DNA of 64,000 nt from Mesorhizobium sp. B4-1-3 (GTDB lineage: Bacteria > Pseudomonadota > Alphaproteobacteria > Rhizobiales > Rhizobiaceae). Below, piece after piece: positions 15,752-23,975 of the stretch. Location of the stretch: the NCBI RefSeq assembly GCF_006439355.1, contig NZ_VFTG01000016.1:62001-126000 (forward strand). Direction: 5' to 3'. A program made the translations under genes and the position numbers. Every line of letters starts with the position of its first letter. Position 1 is the first letter of the stretch. The notes below the pieces were generated by a model. The model made no database searches, was not told the DNA's origin, and saw nothing but the letters and a program-made list of their open reading frames with translations.

Positions 15752-17443
15752 TCAGGCGCTTGCCGATCGTCGTTTTCTTAAGTCTGTCAGCGAATAGCGC
15801 GTGTGGATCGCTTCGGGATCGAGTGCGAGTTCGATCAGCGAGGGCTTGCCGGAGCCAATCGCGCGTTCGAACGCCGAAGCGAATTCTTCGGTCTCGCGCA
15901 CACGCTCGGCATGGGCGCCGTAGGCTTTGGCAAGCATGCAAAAGTCGGGATTGACCAGGCTGGTCCCGTTGATGCGGCCATCGAGCTTGTTTTCCTCGTG
16001 GATACGGATCGTGCCGTACATGTTGTTGTTGAAAAGCAGGATGATGACGTTGGCGCCGTGTTGGACGGCGGTCGCAAGCTCTTCTCCGCACATCTGGTAA
16101 CAGCCGTCGCCGACGAAATTGACCACGATCCGCTCCGGGTAAAGCAGCTTCGCCGAGATGGCGGCCGGAAGGCTATAGCCCATCGAGCCGCTGATCGGAC
16201 CAAGCTGCGTGTGCAGCTTGTAATGAGCGAAATATCTCTGGCTCCAGGTCGCGTAGGCGCCCACGCCGTTCGTCACGATGGCATCATCGGGCAGTCGGCC
16301 CCGAAGCCATTTCATCACATTCGGCAAGTCGATCGGGCCCGGACACGGCCCCGGCGTCGTTTCCGTCTCGAAGGTCTTGCGTAGCCGGCGGACCCATTCC
16401 GTTCTCGCGGCACGGTCGACCGGAAGCAGCCCGGCGAGCGCGGCGGCGAACGCGTCGTTGTCGGCAAGGATCGCGAGATCCACCTGAAAGACTCGGTTCA
16501 ATTCATCGAGGCTGCTCGTGACATGGACGAACTTCTGTCTGGGCACGGGAATATCGAAGAGTGTGAAGCCCTCCATGTATCCCGCCCCGATCGTGTTCAC
16601 GTCGCTGAGCGCGTCGTTGATCATGATGACGAGGTCGGTGTCCCTGATGTGCGAAAGAAGAGCCGGGTTGGCGCCGATGCCGATCTCTCCGGCGTAGCAT
16701 TCCAGCCGGTGGTCGATGATGTCCCGCCGGCGGAACGTCGTGACGACCGGTACATGGCAATTGCCGGCAAAGCGCTGGATGTCGTCGCGCGCCTGCTCGG
16801 TCCAGCCGGAGCCGCCGACGATCATGATCGCGCGCTCCGCCTCAGACAGCATGTCGCGGACATTCTCGATGTCGGCTGGGGCGGGTATCCCGACGGAGGC
16901 TCGCGTACAAGGCTTTCCCGGCGCGACGGCGCATTCCTCCTCGAGGACGTCTTCCGGCACCACCAGGACGACCGGGCCCATCCGGCCGGTCATGGCCGTG
17001 TGATAGGCGCGCTGGATGAATTCCGGAATGCGTTTCGGGTCATCTATCTGCGCGACCCATTTCGTCATGGGCGCGAACATCGTGCGGAAATCGTAGGACA
17101 TGAACGCTTCGCGCTCCATCAATCCCCGCTTCACCTGGCCTACGATCAGGATCATCGGCGAAGAATCCTGATAGGCCGTGTGCACGCCGTTCACGGCATT
17201 GGTGGCGCCCGGACTACGCGTGACGAAGGCGATGCCGGGCCGTCCGGTCAGCTTGCCGTGTGCCTCGGCCATCTGGGCCGCGCCGTTTTCATGGCGGCAG
17301 GTGATCGTGCGGATTTCCGGATGGCGGCGCGCCAGCGCATCCAGCACGGAAAGAAAGCTCTCGCCGGGGACGTGGTAGACGAGTCCGACCCCGTTGAGCC
17401 TGAGTTCGTCAGCGAGGATTTCGCTGCCTTTCCGCTTCATCAT
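15752..17443 (-). CDS. Thiamine diphosphate-dependent enzyme, acetolactate synthase-like
   Basis: About 563 aa ThDP enzyme of the acetolactate synthase/benzaldehyde lyase/sulfoacetaldehyde acetyltransferase superfamily. The N-terminal PYR domain contains VYHVPGESFLSVLDAL and the catalytic Glu in TITCRHENGAAQMAEA. The C-terminal PP domain has the cofactor motif GDGCYQMCGEELATAVQHG ending in NN (LLFNNNMYG). A GTG at 17455 is possible, but it has a ribosome site too close, so I prefer the ATG at 17443. It follows an aldehyde dehydrogenase gene, suggesting decarboxylation or C-C cleavage that yields an aldehyde. It is unlikely to serve branched-chain biosynthesis, because no small regulatory subunit is beside it. 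Confidence 0.85.
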   Translation of the reverse strand: MMKRKGSEILADELRLNGVGLVYHVPGESFLSVLDALARRHPEIRTITCRHENGAAQMAEAHGKLTGRPGIAFVTRSPGATNAVNGVHTAYQDSSPMILIVGQVKRGLMEREAFMSYDFRTMFAPMTKWVAQIDDPKRIPEFIQRAYHTAMTGRMGPVVLVVPEDVLEEECAVAPGKPCTRASVGIPAPADIENVRDMLSEAERAIMIVGGSGWTEQARDDIQRFAGNCHVPVVTTFRRRDIIDHRLECYAGEIGIGANPALLSHIRDTDLVIMINDALSDVNTIGAGYMEGFTLFDIPVPRQKFVHVTSSLDELNRVFQVDLAILADNDAFAAALAGLLPVDRAARTEWVRRLRKTFETETTPGPCPGPIDLPNVMKWLRGRLPDDAIVTNGVGAYATWSQRYFAHYKLHTQLGPISGSMGYSLPAAISAKLLYPERIVVNFVGDGCYQMCGEELATAVQHGANVIILLFNNNMYGTIRIHEENKLDGRINGTSLVNPDFCMLAKAYGAHAERVRETEEFASAFERAIGSGKPSLIELALDPEAIHTRYSLTDLRKRRSASA

Positions 17444-17488
17444 CTTTGCACTCACTTCCTAGCCCGAGTCCGGTCTGTCCGGTGTCCT

Positions 17489-18976
17489 TCAGCCGATGAC
17501 AAAGGGGTTCTCGACTTCCTTCGCCGTCGACAGCCACACCGCCTTGGTCTGGAGGTATTCGCGAATGCCTTCCACGCCGTTTTCGCGCCCCAGGCCGCTC
17601 TTCTTGTAGCCGCCGAACGGCGTCGTGTAGGAGATGTCGCGATAGGTGTTGATCCAGACGCTGCCCGCATCGAGTTGTTCGGACATGCGCAGCGCACGCT
17701 TCATGTCCGAGGTCCAGACGCCGGCCGCCAGGCCGAACTCGCTATCGTTGGCGATCGCTACCGCCTCTTCCTGGTCGTCGAACACGATCGTCGAAAGAAC
17801 CGGACCGAAGACTTCCTCGCGGGCGATCCGCATGTCGTTCTTGACGCCGGTGAATATGGTCGGTTCGATGAAGAAGCCTGCTTCGCACTCGGCAAGCTCG
17901 GGCCGCTTGCCCCCCAGGACGAGGCTTGCGCCCTCCTGCCTGGCAATATCGATGTAACCCAGCACCCTGTCGTATTGCATCGCGTTGGCAATGGGGCCGA
18001 TCTGGGTATCTGCCCTCCGCGGATCGCCGACCCGTGCGGCGCTGCTAAAGGCGGAAAGCTTCTCGACAAACTGGTCGTGAATGCGTCTTTGCACGAGCAA
18101 ACGCGAACCGGCGATGCAGGTCTGTCCTGTCGCTCCAAAGATGCCGCCGACGACGCCGCGCACGGCATTATCGAGGTCTGCATCGTCGAACACGATGTTT
18201 GGCGATTTGCCGCCCAGCTCGAGGCTCACGCGCTTCACGTCTCGCGCCGCAAGCGAATACAGATGCGCTCCGGTTGCCGTCGAGCCCGTGAAGCCCACGT
18301 GCCGCGTCAACGGGTGCGTAACCAGCGGCTCACCAATTTCCTTGCCGAATCCGGTCACCACATTGATCACGCCAGGCGGGAAGCCGGCCAGTTCGACCAA
18401 CTCCATCAGCTTCAGCGCAGTGGCGGAGGTGTGTTCCGCCGGCTTCATGACAATGGTGTTCCCCGCCGCGAGGGCGGGCGCCGCCTTGAGTGAGAAAAGC
18501 AGCAACGGAGCGTTCCATGGAACGATGCCGACGCACACTCCCAAAGGCTCCGGACGGGAATAGCTCAGCGCCGGCTTGTCACAGGGATGGACGACGCCTT
18601 CGATTTTGTCGGCGAGACCCGCATAGTAATAGTACCATTTGGGGATGTAGCGGATCTGATGCCGCATTTCCGCGAGCAGGCGGCCATTGTCGCGCACCTC
18701 GATCTCGGCGAGAGCGTCGGCGTGCTCCTCGATGAGGCTGCCAAGCCGATGAATGAGCCTTCCACGCTCGGAAGGATGCATGGATCTCCAGGGGCCTTCC
18801 TTGAAAGCGTGGTCCGCGGCGCGAATGGCCCGATCGGCGTCGGCGGAATTTCCCCTTGGCACCAGCGCCCATGCCTTGGCCGTAAAGGGATCTACCGTCT
18901 CGAAGTATTCCCCTGATACCGGCTCTACCCACTCGCCGCCGATATACATCTTCATTTTGCCGAGCTCGCCCGCCAT
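17489..18976 (-). CDS. Aldehyde dehydrogenase (NAD(P)+)
   Basis: 495 aa member of the ALDH superfamily that oxidises an aldehyde to the acid. The general-base Glu is in LELGGKSPNIVFDDADLD, the nucleophilic Cys in GATGQTCIAGSRLLVQ, and PFGGYKKSGLGRENG closes the catalytic domain. I start at the ATG at 18976 (MAGELGKMKMYIGGEWV) because AGGAG lies 7 bases upstream; a frame extending to 19015 adds an unlikely tail. It is the first gene of the operon with the ThDP enzyme and amino acid importer and probably removes the aldehyde released by the ThDP enzyme. Confidence 0.92.
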   Translation of the reverse strand: MAGELGKMKMYIGGEWVEPVSGEYFETVDPFTAKAWALVPRGNSADADRAIRAADHAFKEGPWRSMHPSERGRLIHRLGSLIEEHADALAEIEVRDNGRLLAEMRHQIRYIPKWYYYYAGLADKIEGVVHPCDKPALSYSRPEPLGVCVGIVPWNAPLLLFSLKAAPALAAGNTIVMKPAEHTSATALKLMELVELAGFPPGVINVVTGFGKEIGEPLVTHPLTRHVGFTGSTATGAHLYSLAARDVKRVSLELGGKSPNIVFDDADLDNAVRGVVGGIFGATGQTCIAGSRLLVQRRIHDQFVEKLSAFSSAARVGDPRRADTQIGPIANAMQYDRVLGYIDIARQEGASLVLGGKRPELAECEAGFFIEPTIFTGVKNDMRIAREEVFGPVLSTIVFDDQEEAVAIANDSEFGLAAGVWTSDMKRALRMSEQLDAGSVWINTYRDISYTTPFGGYKKSGLGRENGVEGIREYLQTKAVWLSTAKEVENPFVIG

Positions 18977-19680
18977 CCCGTTCTCCTGCTTTTCCTGATC
19001 CGGCGCCTCACGCATCGGGGTGAGGGTCGTTTAGTCATCTTTTCTATGCGAAAGTGATATTATTTTATTGAGAAAATACTGATGCTTTCCGCTTGTCAAG
19101 GGCAAGAAACAAGGGAAAAGGCGCTGCAGAACGGGCGATTGGGGGGCGCAAAGTGATATTGGTGATTTCAACCCGAAGTTCTGAGCAACAACGCTCCCGC
19201 CGCAGCGCCTCGAATCAAGCCTGCGGTCGAGCCAAACTCGTTCGAGTTGACGTGGAGCGCGACGAGATTGGATACTCGATTCGCTTCGGGCAGCGCGCCG
19301 AGCTTCCCGGAAGCTTTTTCGAACGTTCTGGATCGCACCCCGGCCGGATTTGCGGGTGCTTATGGATCAGATGGGAGCCTAGATCCGGTTTCGGATAGTT
19401 TGAGCGCACCGACTTCAGGCAGGTGTGCTTTCTTGACAGGGCGTCGGCGCAACCCCAACCGGTCCGGATGTTGGATGGCGGCTTAACGCCTGAGCCTTGC
19501 TAAGGATATTGGCGTGCTCTCCTGGGGTCAGACAAATCGCCGGCCACCGCTGGAGATTAAGGTGCGCTTACGCCTTGGTTGGGTGAACAATCACGAACCA
19601 ACCCTTGTTTCGAAAATCATTGTGGGGGACGGTCGCCGGACCCTCCTTGGCGCGAGAGGCTATATGGGAAGGGCAGGAGG
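18977..19680. other. Gene-poor 0.7 kb with presumed operon promoter and a short direct repeat
   Basis: The 5' side must hold the promoter of the minus-strand ALDH operon. TTGACA is present on the minus strand at 19094-19099, with TATTTT 15 bases further on. The 11-mer AAAGTGATATT occurs twice on the plus strand, at 19051 and 19150, exactly 99 bases apart. From 19170 to 19680 only short frames without recognisable families are seen; no gene is called. Confidence 0.4.
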
Positions 19681-20388
19681 CTAAAGGGTCGACGGCTTCT
19701 CCGCAGCCGAACCAAACGCGCCGTCGGGCTGCAGCGCAGTGCGGGCAATCTTCCAGGCGGATTCGACATGCCTACGCGCGGCGGCCTCGGCCTCGTCCGG
19801 CTTGCGCGCCCTTATCGCATCCATGATCTCGTTCATTTCGGCGATCGCCGGCTCGCGCCGGTTGGCCGAGGCGATCGTCATCGATCGCAGCTGATTGATG
19901 CGTACGTTGAGCCCGCTCACGATCTCCCACGCGACGCGTTTGTCGGCCGACTCGAATAGCGCCTCATAGAACGTGGTCGTCGCTCGCATTACCTCGGCTG
20001 GCACGCCCGAAGCCCATGCATCGAGCAGCTTTGCCAAGGCCGCGTCGAGCAAGGCGATCTGATCGTCGGTAGCCGAGGCGGCGCAGGCCTTCGCCGCTAT
20101 GCCTTCCAGCAACGCGCGCAACTCGTAGATCTCGTCGGTCCGGCCGAGATCGGGCTTGGCCACCGCCGGCCCGTGCCCGGGTATCATCTGCACCAGGCCT
20201 TCGGCCTCCAACTGCCGCAACACCTCGCGCACCACCGAGCGGCTGACCCCAAGCTGGTCACAAAGGGGCCGCTCGACCAGCCTTTCGCCGGGTTGGAAAT
20301 GGAAATCCATGATCGCATCGCGCATGCGCTCCAGCGCCAGCGTCCTCAACGTCTTGGCGGAGCGGTCGATGCGAAGCGTGTCAGCCAT
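19681..20388 (-). CDS. GntR family regulator, FadR/FCD type
   Basis: 235 aa transcription factor. The N-terminal winged helix contains ERPLCDQLGVSRSVVREVLR, typical of GntR proteins, and the all-helical C-terminal domain beginning EIYELRALLEGIAAKAC is an FCD ligand-binding domain, which usually binds a carboxylic acid with a metal. It is divergent from the DUF1185/monooxygenase operon, and a perfect ATGGTATACCAT palindrome in the shared promoter region is a typical FCD-regulator operator. It most likely represses that operon and itself until the substrate or an intermediate is present. Confidence 0.88.
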   Translation of the reverse strand: MADTLRIDRSAKTLRTLALERMRDAIMDFHFQPGERLVERPLCDQLGVSRSVVREVLRQLEAEGLVQMIPGHGPAVAKPDLGRTDEIYELRALLEGIAAKACAASATDDQIALLDAALAKLLDAWASGVPAEVMRATTTFYEALFESADKRVAWEIVSGLNVRINQLRSMTIASANRREPAIAEMNEIMDAIRARKPDEAEAAARRHVESAWKIARTALQPDGAFGSAAEKPSTL

Positions 20389-20434
20389 TTTCTCAAATCC
20401 CTATCGTCGACACAAAAACAGATTCCGTGACCAA

Positions 20435-20463
20435 TTGACAAGACATGTGGCACGCCGTAGCAT
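20435..20463 (+). promoter_or_regulatory. Sigma-70-like promoter of the monooxygenase operon
   Basis: TTGACA (20435-20440), 17-base spacer, TAGCAT (20458-20463). The spacing is ideal and the -10 box overlaps the palindromic operator, so repressor binding would block RNA polymerase. The transcript would have a leader of about 55 bases before the DUF1185 start. Confidence 0.55.
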
Positions 20464-20473
20464 GGTATACCAT
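20462..20473. promoter_or_regulatory. Palindromic operator for the FCD-type GntR regulator
   Basis: ATGGTATACCAT is a perfect 12-base palindrome with the T-G-G-T...A-C-C-A arrangement used by FadR/PdhR/LldR-type GntR regulators. It lies between the divergent regulator gene and the catabolic operon and overlaps the predicted -10 box. Confidence 0.6.
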
Positions 20474-20526
20474 AAGACAATATCAAATTGATAGAGCCGC
20501 GAGTGGCTCCGCCTCGAGGACTGTTC

Positions 20527-21114
20527 ATGCAACCGGCCATTCGCAAGATCGTGACCTATACCGAGAACACGCTGATCGAGGGCGGCAAGGCGGCCTCGCG
20601 ACCGCTGCGCCTGATCGGCGTCGCCGCGGTGCTCACCAACCCGTGGGCCGGTCGCGGCTTCATCGAGGATCTCTCGCCCGAGATCCGCGCCTTCGCGCCG
20701 GTGCTGGGCGAAACGCTGACCAACGAGATCGTCGGCATCGCCGGTTCCGGCGAGGCGATCGAAGGCTACGGCAAGGCTGCTATCTGCGGCACTTCGGGCG
20801 AGGTCGAGCATGCCTCGGCGCTGATCCACACGCTTCATTTCGGCAACCACTATCGCCGCGCCGTCGGCGCCAAGACCTATCTCGCCTTCACCAATCTGCG
20901 CGGTGGTCCAAACACGCCGATCATGATCCCGCTGATGGACAAGAACGATGAAGGTCGCCGCTCGCATTATCTGACGGTGCATTTCCAGATCGGCGATGCG
21001 CCAGCCCCCGACGAACTGGTCGTGGCGCTTGGCGCTTCCATCGGTGGCCGCCCGCATCACCGCATCGGCGACCGCTACCAGGATCTTAAGGAGCTCGGAG
21101 ATCTGCATGGCTGA
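20527..21114 (+). CDS. Amino acid synthesis family protein (DUF1185)
   Basis: 195 aa protein of the family named 'amino acid synthesis' (DUF1185), whose biochemical activity is not established. The beginning IRKIVTYTENTLIEGGKAA and the central GIAGSGEAIEGYGKAAICGT with VGAKTYLAFTNLRGGPNTPI are the characteristic conserved parts. I choose the ATG at 20527, with GAGGA about 8 bases upstream, over an upstream start at 20488. It is the first gene of the monooxygenase operon, and its stop overlaps the start of the next gene. Members often sit beside LLM-class monooxygenases and aldehyde dehydrogenases, which points to a catabolic function. Confidence 0.85.
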   Translation: MQPAIRKIVTYTENTLIEGGKAASRPLRLIGVAAVLTNPWAGRGFIEDLSPEIRAFAPVLGETLTNEIVGIAGSGEAIEGYGKAAICGTSGEVEHASALIHTLHFGNHYRRAVGAKTYLAFTNLRGGPNTPIMIPLMDKNDEGRRSHYLTVHFQIGDAPAPDELVVALGASIGGRPHHRIGDRYQDLKELGDLHG

Positions 21115-22915
21115 CGCCGCCACGATCCGCAGCAAGGCACCCGACGGCAGCGGCTTCATCCGCGCCGGATCGGGCAGGCCGGTCCTGCTCATCCACGGCG
21201 TCGGCATGAATGCCGAGATCTGGCAGCCGCAGATCGCGGCGATGCAGGACCGTTTCGATGTGATCGCCATCGACATGCTCGGCCATGGTTCTTCGCCGCT
21301 GCCGCCGGAGAATCCGCAGCTGTCCGACTTCGCCGATCAGGCGACCCGCCTGCTTGATCATCTCGGCCTGGAGGACGTGGCAGTTGTCGGCCACTCGATG
21401 GGCGCGCTGGTGGCACAGGAACTCGCCTTCAGCGCGCCCGCTCGCATCAGCGCCCTCATATGCCTCAACGCTGTCTTCCGGCGTCCACCCGAACTTGCGC
21501 AGGCAGTGCGCGAGCGGGCGGCCGCGCTTGGCAGGCCCGGCGATCCGTCGGCCGTCGCCGCCACAATTGCCCGCTGGTTCGGCAATCCTGTTCCGCCGGC
21601 TCTTTCAGACGCGGCTGCGACGGCCCGTTCAGCACTCGAAGGCGTTGATGCCGACGGCTATGCCCGCACCTACCGCCTCTTTGCCAGCGCCGACACCGCG
21701 CATGCCGATCGACTGGCCGACCTTGGCGCACCCGCGCTGTTCATGACCGGTTCTGAGGATCGCAACTCGACACCCGCCATGTCGGCCGCGATGGCGCGGC
21801 TCGCGCCGGCGGGGCGGTGCTTAGTGCTCAATGGCGAAAAGCACATGATGACAATCGCTTCGCCGCAAAAAGTGACTCAACGCATAATGGACTTTCTCGA
21901 CGAGGCGTCGGGTGCTTCCGCAGGGGCGGAGGCTGGTCCCGCATTCGACGCCATGGAGTTCCGGCGCGCACTGGGCTCCTTCCTGACCGGCGTCACCATC
22001 GTCACCACGGTCGACGAGGCTGGCGACCCGCGCGGCTTCACCGCCAACTCCTTCACTTCGGTCTCGCTCGATCCGCCGCTGGTGCTGGTCTGCATCGCCA
22101 AGAAGGCGCTGGGGCATCAGGCTTTCTCGACTTCGAGAGGCTTTGCCATCAACGTCCTGTCGGAAGCCCAGAAAGCCGCGTCCGGCATGTTCGCCTCGAA
22201 GGTCGCTGACAAGTTCGCTTCGGTCGCGTGGCAGAGCGGCAAGACCGGCAATCCGCTGATCGAGGGATCGGTCGCGGTGTTCGATTGCGGCATGGAACAA
22301 CTGGTCGACGCCGGCGACCATTCAATCCTCATCGGCCGTGTCCATGACTTCAGCCACAACGGCGCCCAGCCGCTCGGCTATTGCCGCGGCGCCTATGTCA
22401 CGCCGGGGCTCAGCCAAGAGGCGCTGGCGGCGACCGCACCGCCCGGAACCGAGGTCGGCGCGATCCTCGAGAACGAAGGCCGCGTGCTTTTCTTCGAGAC
22501 TGCCGAGGGATCCTACCAATTGCCGGCCGGTCGCCGCCTTGGTGCCGCCGACGATGCCCGCAGCCTGAAGGGGAAACTTGCCGCCAAGGCTATCGATGCC
22601 GAGCTCGGCTTCCTCTACGCAGTGTGGGACGACGCGACGGACAGCGCCCGCACCCATGTCTATTATCGCGGGACGGTGGACGCCCCCGTCTCCGGCGATG
22701 GCCAGATACGGTTTGTCGAGATCGAACGCATCGCCGAATTGAAAATCGCCGACCCTGCAGTGCGTTCGATGCTCGCTCGCTACGCGCGCGAGCGCGCCGA
22801 AGATACGTTCGGCGTCTATGTTGGCAACCAGGTCGAAGGCGAGGTCCGGCCGCTCGCCAAGCCGGCGCCGTCGGCGCCAATCCATTCCGGCCCAGTCCAT
22901 TCCGGCCAGCGGTGA
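21107..22915 (+). CDS. Alpha/beta hydrolase-flavin reductase fusion with Nudix-like C-terminus
   Basis: 602 aa fusion protein. Residues 1-265 form an alpha/beta hydrolase with the HGVG oxyanion region, nucleophile elbow GHSMG (Ser near residue 97) and a C-terminal His in NGEKHMM. Residues about 282-445 form a flavin reductase of the HpaC/DIM6-NTAB type (FRRALGSFLTGVTIVTTVDE, GFTANSFTSVSLDPPLVLV). Residues about 450-590 resemble a Nudix fold (VLFFETAEGSYQLPAGRRLG) but lack the glutamates of the Nudix box. The ATG at 21107 overlaps the stop of the DUF1185 gene. The reductase part would supply reduced FMN to the LLM monooxygenase encoded next, and the hydrolase part would cleave its product. Confidence 0.85.
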   Translation: MADAATIRSKAPDGSGFIRAGSGRPVLLIHGVGMNAEIWQPQIAAMQDRFDVIAIDMLGHGSSPLPPENPQLSDFADQATRLLDHLGLEDVAVVGHSMGALVAQELAFSAPARISALICLNAVFRRPPELAQAVRERAAALGRPGDPSAVAATIARWFGNPVPPALSDAAATARSALEGVDADGYARTYRLFASADTAHADRLADLGAPALFMTGSEDRNSTPAMSAAMARLAPAGRCLVLNGEKHMMTIASPQKVTQRIMDFLDEASGASAGAEAGPAFDAMEFRRALGSFLTGVTIVTTVDEAGDPRGFTANSFTSVSLDPPLVLVCIAKKALGHQAFSTSRGFAINVLSEAQKAASGMFASKVADKFASVAWQSGKTGNPLIEGSVAVFDCGMEQLVDAGDHSILIGRVHDFSHNGAQPLGYCRGAYVTPGLSQEALAATAPPGTEVGAILENEGRVLFFETAEGSYQLPAGRRLGAADDARSLKGKLAAKAIDAELGFLYAVWDDATDSARTHVYYRGTVDAPVSGDGQIRFVEIERIAELKIADPAVRSMLARYARERAEDTFGVYVGNQVEGEVRPLAKPAPSAPIHSGPVHSGQR

Positions 22916-22922
22916 GAAACCG

Positions 22923-23975
22923 ATGAAGTTTTCGCTTTTCGTCCATATGGAGCGCTCGGATCTTGCCAAGCCGCATTCCGAACTGCTTAGAGAACTTGAA
23001 GAACTGGTCCTGCTGGCGGAGCAGGCCGGTTTTGAGACCGCCTGGATTGGCGAGCATCACGGGATGGAATTCACCATCTCGCCGAACCCGTTCATCAACA
23101 TCGCCTATCTCGCCGCAAAGACGAAAGCCATCCGGCTCGGCACTGGCACGATCGTCGCGCCCTTCTGGCATCCGATCAAACTCGCCGGCGAGGCGGCGAT
23201 GGCCGATGTCATCACCGGCGGCAGGCTGGATCTGGGCATCGCGCGCGGCGCATACAGCTACGAGTATCAGCGCGTCTTCCCGGGACTGGATGCCTGGGGC
23301 GCCGGACAGCGCATGCGCGAGATGATCCCGGCGATCCGCGGCCTTTGGGACGGCGACTACGAGCATTCCGGCGAGTTCTGGCAGTTCCCGCCGACCACGT
23401 CCTCACCCAAGCCGTTGCAAAAGCCTTACCCGCCGATCTGGGTCGCAGCGCGCGACCCCAACTCGCACGACTTCGCGGTCGCCAACAAATGCCAGGTCCA
23501 GGTGACGCCACTTGCCGCCGGCGATGGCGAGGTGGCGAGCCTGATGGAGCGCTTCAACACCGCCTGCCAGGCGCATCCCGACATAGCGCGGCCGGAAATC
23601 ATGCTGCTGATGCACACTTTCGTCGCCGAGGATGCCGCCGACGCCGACCGCCTGACGCAGGACCTGTCACAGTTCTACTGCCAATTCGGCGCCTGGTTTC
23701 AGAACAAGAAACCCGTCCGCCAAGGCGTTCTGGAGCCGCTGAGCGAGGAAGAAATCGCGGCAATGCCGCAATACGCGCCCGACAAAATCCGGCAAAACCT
23801 GGTCATCGGCGAGGCCGACGAGGTGATCGCCAGGTTAAAGGCCTACGAGGCGCAGGGCTACGACCAGTACTCGATCTGGATCGACAGCGGCCTTTCGCAC
23901 GACCGCAAGAAGAAATCGCTCAAGCTGTTCATCGATAAGGTGATGCCAGCCTTCCAGGAGGCGGGATCGCGATGA
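22923..23975 (+). CDS. LLM-class flavin-dependent monooxygenase
   Basis: 350 aa luciferase-like (bacterial luciferase family) monooxygenase that uses FMNH2 and O2. Typical segments are MKFSLFVHMERSD, FETAWIGEHHGMEFTISPNP, IRLGTGTIVAPFWHPIKLAG and GRLDLGIARGAYSYEYQRVF. The ATG at 22923 is 7 bases after the stop of the hydrolase/reductase fusion; a longer frame from 22818 is an overlap artefact. It needs a separate reductase, which the upstream fusion can provide. Such pairs oxidise N-heterocycles, amines, ketones or sulfonates; the substrate here is not known. Confidence 0.92.
   Translation: MKFSLFVHMERSDLAKPHSELLRELEELVLLAEQAGFETAWIGEHHGMEFTISPNPFINIAYLAAKTKAIRLGTGTIVAPFWHPIKLAGEAAMADVITGGRLDLGIARGAYSYEYQRVFPGLDAWGAGQRMREMIPAIRGLWDGDYEHSGEFWQFPPTTSSPKPLQKPYPPIWVAARDPNSHDFAVANKCQVQVTPLAAGDGEVASLMERFNTACQAHPDIARPEIMLLMHTFVAEDAADADRLTQDLSQFYCQFGAWFQNKKPVRQGVLEPLSEEEIAAMPQYAPDKIRQNLVIGEADEVIARLKAYEAQGYDQYSIWIDSGLSHDRKKKSLKLFIDKVMPAFQEAGSR

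Noticed and set aside
16523..18493. 656-codon plus-strand open frame
   Set aside because: It lies antisense to the ThDP enzyme and ALDH genes, has no family motif, and its length follows from the high GC content.
20401..21276. 291-codon minus-strand open frame over the operon promoter
   Set aside because: Covers the promoter/operator and the antisense of DUF1185; no motif.
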